From a virus: a stretch of DNA of 43,663 nucleotides. Location: IMG/VR virus record IMGVR_UViG_3300045944_000376, positions 1-43,663 of that record. One strand, 5' to 3'. The position numbers were made by a program, and so were the translations under genes. Below the pieces are notes generated by a model. It was not told the origin of the DNA. It ran no database searches and saw only the letters and a program-made list of their open reading frames with translations. This document shows, in pieces, positions 1 to 5,913 of the stretch; within the stretch, counting starts at the first letter, position 1, and each line of letters starts with the position of its first letter.

Positions 1-207
1 CACTTCTGGAAGGTGTGCTACGAAGTGGAATTTGGGCGGCCGGCGCCATTGCCGTACATTATCGAGCATGATCCGGTGGCGCATGGCCCAGGTCTCCTCC
101 AGGTGCCGCACTGGCCCGACATCCCGGATAAAAGCGCGGTGCTGCGGGAGGAAGAAACCGAGGCCGAAGACGCCCCGGAGGAGCTGACCAGCCCGGAGGA
201 GGGATGA
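1..207 (+). CDS. tas: Tas-like protein, C-terminal 68 residues (continuation from the right end)
   Basis: The frame is open from base 1 (HFWKVCYEVEFG...) with no start of its own that would make a sensible gene; the first ATG is internal at 13. It follows in frame from the right-hand end, which stops at ...VKMFLEHF. Both ends carry CACTTC, so the joint may be a plain abutment (HFHF) or a 6-bp terminal duplication (HF). The segment holds an aromatic, Pro-rich stretch (GRPAPLPYIIEHD) and a very acidic tail (EEETEAEDAPEE). The stop overlaps the ATG of the next gene (ATGA), so the two should be co-translated. Confidence 0.72.
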   Translation, partial: HFWKVCYEVEFGRPAPLPYIIEHDPVAHGPGLLQVPHWPDIPDKSAVLREEETEAEDAPEELTSPEEG

Positions 208-644
208 CGATGAACTATGAGGAAGAGATGAATCGTCAGTGGCATGATGGATATGAACACTATTATAGCCGTAATCAGCATCACAAAATGCGCCAACATC
301 CTCAATGTCCCTTTATCTTACGCAATGGACACCAATGCAAAAACACCATCTCCTATCGTCAGAAGACGTGTTACACGCATCGCCATATGCTCAGTATCCC
401 GTTTTTGAATGAGGAAGCGTTACACAGGGAGATACAAAGGCAATGGGACATCTTACCGCTGGAACAGCAGCACTTTGTGTGTGAGCTTTATAAGATGATG
501 CATCTGTTTGACCCATGGCATTCGGAGCATACGAGCTTCTTGCTCGAAATCCTGCTGGCCCATTGGAACGACGAGCATTTTCGAAAGCGGATCTTCTCCA
601 GGCCTTCTGTAGCGACAGATCCCGAGAAGCGCGGCCCCTGGTAA
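204..644 (+). CDS. Small Cys/His (zinc-finger-like) protein between the Tas-like gene and the guide array
   Basis: 146 residues, start ATG overlapping the stop of the Tas-like gene. A candidate metal site is Cys35, Cys45, Cys56, His59 (C-x9-C-x10-C-x2-H) in a context rich in basic and aromatic residues (GHQCKN, TCYTHR). The rest is helical, with an HWNDEHFRKR segment near the C terminus. I do not recognise a named family. Base composition is visibly more AT-rich than its neighbours, which suggests separate acquisition. The last codons (PEKRGPW) run through the first conserved motif of the array and stop at 642-644, so gene and array overlap. Its position inside the locus makes it a candidate accessory protein of the system. 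That is inference from location only. Confidence 0.65.
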   Translation: MTMNYEEEMNRQWHDGYEHYYSRNQHHKMRQHPQCPFILRNGHQCKNTISYRQKTCYTHRHMLSIPFLNEEALHREIQRQWDILPLEQQHFVCELYKMMHLFDPWHSEHTSFLLEILLAHWNDEHFRKRIFSRPSVATDPEKRGPW

Positions 645-898
645 AGAGCCACCCAATATGTGCGAGCGCGGCCCTTGAAGATGAGCCACCCACAAGAAAA
701 GAGCGCGGCCCAGCAAGACGAGACGCCCTTAAAGCAGGCGCGCGGCCCTAAGGTTTGAGACCCCCATTAATGGAGAGCGCGGCCCAACAGTAAGAGACAC
801 CCCAGCCATTCGAGCGCGGCCTTTTGGATTGCGGCACCCCTACCGAGCGCGCGCGGCCCACCTTGGCGAGACACCCAAGAAGTAAGAGCGCCGGTCGC
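627..898 (+). repeat. TIGR-like guide array: seven 37-bp units, each with two short repeats and two short spacers, plus a degenerate end
   Basis: GCGCGGCCC occurs at 629, 666, 703, 740, 777, 814 (last base T) and 851, and a degenerate GCGCCGGTC lies at 888: eight positions exactly 37 bp apart. Seventeen bases into each unit a second 9-mer recurs, consensus GAGACACCC, at 646, 683, 720, 757, 794, 831 and 868. The motif GCGCGGCCC is usually preceded by GA. Between the motifs lie variable stretches of 8 nt (ctggtaaa, ttgaagat, agcaagac, taaggttt, aacagtaa, tttggatt, accttggc) and about 9 nt (aatatgtgc, acaagaaaa, ttaaagcag, attaatgga, cagccattc, ctaccgagc, aagaagtaa). Repeats and spacers this short with two alternating motifs do not fit CRISPR. 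They fit the edge-repeat/spacer A/loop-repeat/spacer B organisation of TIGR arrays. Transcription is probably rightward from the upstream genes. Confidence 0.82.
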
Positions 899-907
899 TG
901 ACAGAAC

Positions 908-944
908 CACCGCCCCGGCACCAGGGGGGGCACCAGGGGCGGTG
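908..944 (+). other. GC-rich stem-loop just after the guide array
   Basis: CACCGCCCC at 908-916 pairs perfectly with GGGGCGGTG at 936-944 around a 19-nt loop that itself repeats GCACCAGGGG. No T-tract follows. It begins in the last degenerate unit of the array, so it could protect or end the array transcript. That role is inference. Confidence 0.5.
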
Positions 945-1025
945 AACCACTACCGACAAGCTGGAGATGGGCTACTACTCCCAGCCTCCAGCGCCCAGTC
1001 TAGCACCCAGGCCAGCACCCGACAA

Positions 1026-1117
1026 GCCTGCCCCACGCCAGGGCGTCATGCGCGGCTAAGCCTCCTGGCGCACGGACACCATGCCGCCACAAGCGGCGTG
1101 GTGGGGGCAGGCCTTTT
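1026..1117 (+). terminator. Branched GC-rich RNA fold ending in TTTT between convergent transcripts
   Basis: GCCTGCCCC (1026-1034) can pair with GGGGCAGGC (1104-1112), enclosing two hairpins: CGCCAGG (1036-1042) with CCTGGCG (1064-1070), and CACCATGCCGC (1077-1087) with GCGGCGTGGTG (1093-1103, one G-U pair, loop CACAA). TTTT follows at 1114-1117. The element lies between the array and the 3' end of the minus-strand tailspike gene, whose stop is at 1116-1118. It could terminate the rightward transcript. The T-tract is short, so a structured RNA is the alternative. Confidence 0.45.
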
Positions 1118-2900
1118 AACGCAGTGGCACCACCACCACGGTTTCGACCACCGGCTGGCCATCGGTCACGGTAAATGCCGCGCTGACGTTATCGGCCACG
1201 ATCTGGCCGGTACTATCGTGCAGGGACACCGTGACCGTATACGTCCCACTCGCCAGCCCATGCAGGCGGGTCACGACCAGGTACGTCTCCGCCTCAGGCG
1301 CTGGCGTGGGGGGAGTCGGGTCCTCCGCTTCTGGCCGGGCGCCAAACGCGGCCTGTGGGTGCGTACAGCCCGGGAGCGCGGGATAGGTCACGCCGGCAAT
1401 GGCGAAGGGTTGGGAGACGTCTATAGCGCCACTGGCGGCGGTCGAGTCCTCGGGCACGACGAAATCGGGGATGGTCTGATCGTCCCACAGGCGCGGCTGC
1501 CCAAAGATATTGCCCTCTTCGGCGTTGGGATAGCCGCTGCGAGTGCACCAGTTGTAGGCGAAGATGCCAGCGTCGTTGCCGCCACTGCTCGCCAGGCCCT
1601 GGACGCTGAACAGGTTGTTGACGGCGTACAGGAGCGGTAACTGGTGCTCGGCATTGCCGGCATCCAGGGCCCAGCCCCCTCCGGCAAAGCTGTTGTGGTA
1701 AACCCACAGCGTGACGGCACTGTTGACCTGCTGGCCGTCCACACCTTCAAAGCTGGTATTGATGTGCTTCGGACTCTGGCTCTCCGGCCGGGGCTGCCAG
1801 CACTGGTTGTGATAGATATAGTACGTTCTGGCCCGTGGGTCCTCGCAGGATTGCACCCGGCACAGGTGCTCGGCGTCGTAGAGCAGGTTATCATACACCT
1901 CGACGTCCGTCGAGCCATCGTGCAGCCACACGGCTTGCGCGCCGTAGCCGTAGAGCACGCTATGACGCAGGACGGTGCCACTGCCACCCCAGCAGGCGAC
2001 GCCGACCATGGCGGTGTAGAGCAGGCAATCGTCGATCACCGTGTCCGTGGCCTGGTTGATGTAGATGTTCGTATCCTCTTCCGTGGTGCGGCCGATGGCA
2101 AACTTATTCTCGTTGTACTGGTGCGCCTTCACGATGTAGGCATAGTCCGGACTATCCCGCTCCCACTCACCCGGCGGCTGGAGGGCATAGCCCATGGCCG
2201 TGGAGTACAGCTCGCAGTGGGCGAGCACGGCTCCAGCCGTGCCCCCATCGAGTCGCACCCGTCGGCGTCCGCCGCGCATGAGGCAGTGCTCCAGGCGTGG
2301 CATGCTCGCGCCATCGAGGACGACCTGTGTCTCTCCGCCCTCTATCGTCAGGCCGCTCAGCGTCACACCGTCGGCCTGTACGGTAATGACCCCTCCGGCT
2401 GGCGCACTGGTCAGCCCGAGCGGGTTCGGGTCGCGGCCGTCCCGGAAGCGCACATACGTCGTCCCGGCGAGGTGTCCCCACAGGGCCTCGATGCCGTCCC
2501 AATAGCTCTGCACCGTGGCGCCGATGTTGCCAGTATAGGCGCCAGAAGCCGGGCGGGTGAGGTAGTACCAGCCATCGCCGTTGGTGCCATACACCTCCAG
2601 TCCAGCCATGGTGTCATCGTTGATCCGCCACAGGGCATGTGTGCCACAATGCAAGGCCCAGGGCGTGTAGGCGATCTGTGTCGTCTGCCAGACGCCACTC
2701 CCCACGCTGGCAGCGGGCTCCCAGAGCACGGGCGGATCCCCGCCATCGATGGTGGCGCCCGTGCCGCCGAGCGTGATGCCGGGCGTGGCAATGGTCAGGC
2801 GCTCGCGGTAGAGCCCGGGCGCGAGGGTGAGCACCGTTCCCGGTGACGCGGTATCGAGCGCGGCCTGGATGGACTGGCCTGGATCAAGACGGATCTGCAT
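1116..2900 (-). CDS. Right-handed beta-helix tailspike-like protein (putative glycan-binding or depolymerase)
   Basis: 594 residues. The N terminus (SIQAALDTASPGTVLTLAPGLYRERLTI) is the typical entry of pectate-lyase-like parallel beta-helix proteins. It is followed by repeated short strands such as GVTLSGLTIEGG, TVIDDCLLYTAMVGVACWGG and TVLRHSVLYGYGAQAVWLHDGSTDV. The last roughly 80 residues, after a PTPPTPAPEAE linker, look like an Ig-like domain (GTYTVTVSLHDSTGQIVADNVSA). There is no signal peptide. As the last gene of the leftward tail operon it probably forms a tail spike that binds or cuts a surface polysaccharide. No catalytic residues can be assigned. ATG start with a weak AAGGGA site. 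Confidence 0.75.
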   Translation of the reverse strand: MQIRLDPGQSIQAALDTASPGTVLTLAPGLYRERLTIATPGITLGGTGATIDGGDPPVLWEPAASVGSGVWQTTQIAYTPWALHCGTHALWRINDDTMAGLEVYGTNGDGWYYLTRPASGAYTGNIGATVQSYWDGIEALWGHLAGTTYVRFRDGRDPNPLGLTSAPAGGVITVQADGVTLSGLTIEGGETQVVLDGASMPRLEHCLMRGGRRRVRLDGGTAGAVLAHCELYSTAMGYALQPPGEWERDSPDYAYIVKAHQYNENKFAIGRTTEEDTNIYINQATDTVIDDCLLYTAMVGVACWGGSGTVLRHSVLYGYGAQAVWLHDGSTDVEVYDNLLYDAEHLCRVQSCEDPRARTYYIYHNQCWQPRPESQSPKHINTSFEGVDGQQVNSAVTLWVYHNSFAGGGWALDAGNAEHQLPLLYAVNNLFSVQGLASSGGNDAGIFAYNWCTRSGYPNAEEGNIFGQPRLWDDQTIPDFVVPEDSTAASGAIDVSQPFAIAGVTYPALPGCTHPQAAFGARPEAEDPTPPTPAPEAETYLVVTRLHGLASGTYTVTVSLHDSTGQIVADNVSAAFTVTDGQPVVETVVVVPLR

Positions 2901-2912
2901 CGCGTCTTCCCT

Positions 2913-4208
2913 TCAGGGCGCCTTCGAGAGAGGAGCGAACAAGTTCATTTGTGCCGTATTCTTGTCGTGCTGCTCAAGGCAATGGGGAGAAGCCCACAGT
3001 CGTTCCCGGTGCTGCTGGGATGTGCCATCGATATTGCCGTATCCGCCACGGAGGAATCCTGGGGCATACCATTCATGCACCGTCCAGCCTGCAGCCTCGA
3101 GGGCTGTGTGTTCGGTATCATAGCCAGCCAGCACGATGCGTGTCTGCGGCTGCTGTGCTGCGTGCAGGCACCAATCGCGTACCCGCTGCTGCATATTGTC
3201 CTGGTCGATGCGGTAGAGATCTCTGTCGCGTTCCGTGCAACTGTAGGGCGGATCGAGAAACACGCCGCAGTACCCGTCTCCTTGCCGGACTGACAAGGTC
3301 AGGCGTGCGCCATCGGTGCAGATACGCTGCCAGTCGCCAGCCACGATGCGGACATGCCGGAGCCTGGCGGCAAGCCAGCGAAACCAGCGGAGGAGTTCTG
3401 GCATCGTCACCGGATGAAATTCTGCTTCCTCGCTGACGCCAGGCTCCCTGAGTCCGGCATGGTTGACGCCCATGCCATTATCGCTCAGGTGCGGCAGGTC
3501 GCGCGAGACGCCAGGATCCATGAGCTGTGGCCGGTTGACGCCCATGCCATTATCGCTCAGGTGCGGCCGGTTGCGCGAGACGCCAGGCTCCCTGAGCTGT
3601 GGCCGGTTGATGCCCCTGCCATTATCGCTCAGTTGCGGCAGGTTGCGCCAGATGCCAGGCTCCCGGAGCTGTGGCCGGTTGGCGCCATTGCCATTAGTGA
3701 TCAGGGGCGGCCGGTTGCGCGAGATGCCAGGCTGGCCGGTTTTGACGATGCGCCCGGTGACTGGGTCGGCAGTCCATGGGCCTCTGCCGTGGAACGGTCC
3801 GATCTGGCAGCATACGCCATAGAGCCACCAGCCCGCCATCTGCGGATCACACCAGGTTGCACTCCCAGCAAGACGTTCGTGGACAGCTTCCGTATACCAC
3901 TTGAGCACGGCTATCTGCCGTGCCTGTTTGTCTAGCTCTGAGACTGGCCACGACGCAGCCTCTGCCGTAGCCTCTGGATGCCATTGTATAGCCCGCCAGG
4001 CATTGACCACAAACCCATCCAGATCATTGATCGTTTCACTGTAGTACGTTCTATTGCACGGATGCGGCCGCTCCAGGAGCACTGCCATCGAGCCAGCGAA
4101 GGGCTCGACGTAATGCATGACGTCCCCCAGCAGGCTCCAGACCAGTGGTGCTGCCTGGGATTTTCCGCCATACCAGGGGAACGGCGCTTTGTTCAGCCGT
4201 TCCAGCAT
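2913..4208 (-). CDS. dam: D12-class DNA adenine methyltransferase with a 24-residue repeat insert
   Basis: 431 residues. The order of motifs is that of Dam/D12 N6-adenine methyltransferases: PFPWYGGK near residue 9 and EPFAGSMAV at 35-43 (AdoMet binding), then the catalytic DPPY at 319-322. Between the target-recognition region and DPPY, residues 161-256 hold four 24-residue repeats of the type GVSRNRPHLSDNGMGVNRPQLREP, then a fifth start (GVSEE). The C terminus (GFLRGGYGNID, RERLWAS) resumes the family fold. It may protect phage DNA from host restriction or mark it for packaging. Placement between the tailspike and the secreted BNR protein, outside the replication genes, is unusual. The repeat insert is probably a disordered or solenoid linker of unknown role. 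Confidence 0.85.
   Translation of the reverse strand: MLERLNKAPFPWYGGKSQAAPLVWSLLGDVMHYVEPFAGSMAVLLERPHPCNRTYYSETINDLDGFVVNAWRAIQWHPEATAEAASWPVSELDKQARQIAVLKWYTEAVHERLAGSATWCDPQMAGWWLYGVCCQIGPFHGRGPWTADPVTGRIVKTGQPGISRNRPPLITNGNGANRPQLREPGIWRNLPQLSDNGRGINRPQLREPGVSRNRPHLSDNGMGVNRPQLMDPGVSRDLPHLSDNGMGVNHAGLREPGVSEEAEFHPVTMPELLRWFRWLAARLRHVRIVAGDWQRICTDGARLTLSVRQGDGYCGVFLDPPYSCTERDRDLYRIDQDNMQQRVRDWCLHAAQQPQTRIVLAGYDTEHTALEAAGWTVHEWYAPGFLRGGYGNIDGTSQQHRERLWASPHCLEQHDKNTAQMNLFAPLSKAP
3441..3728 (-). repeat. Four in-frame 72-bp tandem repeats inside the Dam gene
   Basis: The sequence ggttgacgcc starts at 3461 and again at 3533, 72 bp apart, and the pattern continues. Translated, it is four copies of a 24-residue unit rich in Asn, Arg, Pro and Gly. 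Copies differ at several positions, so this is an aged rather than a fresh duplication. Copy number could vary between related phages by recombination. Confidence 0.85.
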
Positions 4209-4236
4209 AAGTGCCTTCTTTCTGTGTTGTGTTCGA

Positions 4237-5646
4237 TCAGTTTCCGCACTGCCCCGACTCCGGCCAGGTCAGGCTCCAGATGGTCAGTCTCCCCGTATCG
4301 TTCCCATGCGCATAGAGCCGGAGCTGATGCGTGTCTCGCAGCCACGCTCGATCCCAGGCCACGTCATAGGGTCCCTCCTCCAGTCCCAATGCGTAGAGGG
4401 TCCAGGTCTCGCCGCCATCGGTCGAGACATGCAGGCGCATCCCGGAGGAGACGGCAATCCAGCGTCCCCAGGCATCCCGGTAGACGAGCGAGGGCGAATA
4501 GTCCAGCACCCGCGGCTGCGTCCAGCCACTGGCCTGGAGGGTGAGATAGCTGCGCTTGATCCCTTTGTCGCTGTCCGTGGTGTTGGGAAAGACGACCAGC
4601 GTTGGCTGCATCAGTGTATCCACGGTGAGGGCCAGATGGCCGTCATAATAGCCCACCGCGCCGACGCTGTCGAACCATGCCGGGCCACTGGCCACTTCGG
4701 ATTCGTTCCGATTGAGCGGCAGCGTCAGCACCGCGCCCGTGCTGGTGCTCCAGGTCATGCCCTGATCGGCCGAGACGGCGTAGCTCACCATGTTCGGGCG
4801 CGCAAAGCAGGCCTGGCCGCCCTCTTCCGCGGTGTAGGCGTCGCACCACAGCCAGGCGGCATGCAACCTCCCCTGGGGATCCCCCGCCAGGCGCACTGCG
4901 ATGGGAAGCCCCCCTGGCTCCGTGGCCCAGGGCCGGATGCCGGCCAGCCGCGTCCAGGTCCTGGTCGCGAGGTGGTAGCGCGCAATGCCTGCCGACCACT
5001 GTCGGCTGTGAAAGCTGGCGTCACAGAGCAAGCACTCGCGGTAGGCCAGAAACAGGCTACCGTCCTGCGTGGTGGCAAAGTGCGGATAGGTGATCTGGTT
5101 GCCGGGAATGGCCGCAATGCCCGGCTCGTTGGTGGTCCAGTCGGTAGCACACTGTCCGGTACAGTCTGCCTCTGCCGGGCTGGAAGCGCCCGGCGTGCTG
5201 CCGGCGTCCTGGCCCAAGAAGGTCATGGTCTGGATGCTGTGCGGCTGCGCACTGCGCCAGTACTGCCACGGGGTATTATGCATATTGGCCGCGGCATGCA
5301 GGTAGCCCTGCGCATCGAGCCCCAACGAGCACTGGTTGTGGAACTTATCGGCCTGCGTAACCGGCGAGAGCACCGTAGGAGCGCTCCACTGGCCGGTGGG
5401 AGGGTCGTAGCGCTGCACCACGGTCTGGAGGGTAGGGGTGATCAGGCACACGTAGGCCGCGCCGTCCGGTCCAGAGACGAGCGGCGTGCCAAAGCGTGGC
5501 GCGTTGGTCGCGTGCACGGCAAACTCGCCGAGCTTCGCGGCGCAGAACGGTGCCGCCGTGTCTGTCCGGGGCTGCTGGTGCTGTTGGTGCAGACAAGCAC
5601 TCAGCGCCAGGAGCAGCGCACAGAGCACAAGGGCCAGACGAGGCAT
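4237..5646 (-). CDS. Secreted lipoprotein with BNR-type beta-propeller
   Basis: 469 residues. The N terminus MPRLALVLCALLLALSAC is a lipoprotein signal with lipobox LSAC, Cys18. The body contains Asp-box-like segments (SADQGMTWS, STDGGETWT) and a KFHNQ...HNTPWQYW segment typical of BNR_4-type propellers found among sialidase-like and polysaccharide-lyase proteins. It is Cys-rich (ECLLCDASF, CTGQC), which suits export. A lipidated enzyme cannot act as a virion tail part easily. It may be made in the lysogen (conversion) or modify surface glycan during infection, and no substrate can be inferred. Start ATG at 5646, followed downstream by the Dam gene. Confidence 0.72.
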   Translation of the reverse strand: MPRLALVLCALLLALSACLHQQHQQPRTDTAAPFCAAKLGEFAVHATNAPRFGTPLVSGPDGAAYVCLITPTLQTVVQRYDPPTGQWSAPTVLSPVTQADKFHNQCSLGLDAQGYLHAAANMHNTPWQYWRSAQPHSIQTMTFLGQDAGSTPGASSPAEADCTGQCATDWTTNEPGIAAIPGNQITYPHFATTQDGSLFLAYRECLLCDASFHSRQWSAGIARYHLATRTWTRLAGIRPWATEPGGLPIAVRLAGDPQGRLHAAWLWCDAYTAEEGGQACFARPNMVSYAVSADQGMTWSTSTGAVLTLPLNRNESEVASGPAWFDSVGAVGYYDGHLALTVDTLMQPTLVVFPNTTDSDKGIKRSYLTLQASGWTQPRVLDYSPSLVYRDAWGRWIAVSSGMRLHVSTDGGETWTLYALGLEEGPYDVAWDRAWLRDTHQLRLYAHGNDTGRLTIWSLTWPESGQCGN

Positions 5647-5655
5647 GCGGCGCTC

Positions 5656-5913
5656 CTACTCGTTGGGGTGGCAGCGTTTGGCCAGCGCCAGATGGGCTCT
5701 TTGTTCGAGCATATAGGCCTCAAGGAGTTTATGCGTTCTCTCACGTTCGACTTGCAACTGGCCAAGCAGGTAGGACACCAGCAAGTACCCGATAGCGCAG
5801 CCCAGGATAAGGGTGACCGGGGTAGCTTGCTGCAGCAGGAGAAAAGCCTGTTTGATCCATCCATTGCCGCCATTCAAGCGCCCTGGTCCTTCTGTGAAGT
5901 CATCACGTGCCAA
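5656..5913 (-). CDS. Small single-pass membrane protein, candidate holin
   Basis: 85 residues with one strong membrane segment at about 30-50 (TPVTLILGCAIGYLLVSYLLG), a short amphipathic N-terminal part, and a charged helical tail (QVERERTHKLLEAYMLEQRAHLALAKR). The start lies 11 bases inside the end of the fibre gene, so it is in the tail operon. Size, topology and place fit a class III-like holin or an inner-membrane spanin. The only lysin-like gene visible in the window is the NlpC/P60 tail protein, so the lysis assignment is inference. Confidence 0.6.
   Translation of the reverse strand: MARDDFTEGPGRLNGGNGWIKQAFLLLQQATPVTLILGCAIGYLLVSYLLGQLQVERERTHKLLEAYMLEQRAHLALAKRCHPNE

Noticed and set aside
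627-898. CRISPR array
   Set aside because: Repeats are 9-11 bp and spacers 8-9 bp with two alternating repeat types, far from CRISPR sizes, and no cas genes are present.
942-1640. Plus-strand frame of 232 codons
   Set aside because: It lies mostly opposite the beta-helix gene, has no ribosome site, and its composition is that of an antisense shadow.
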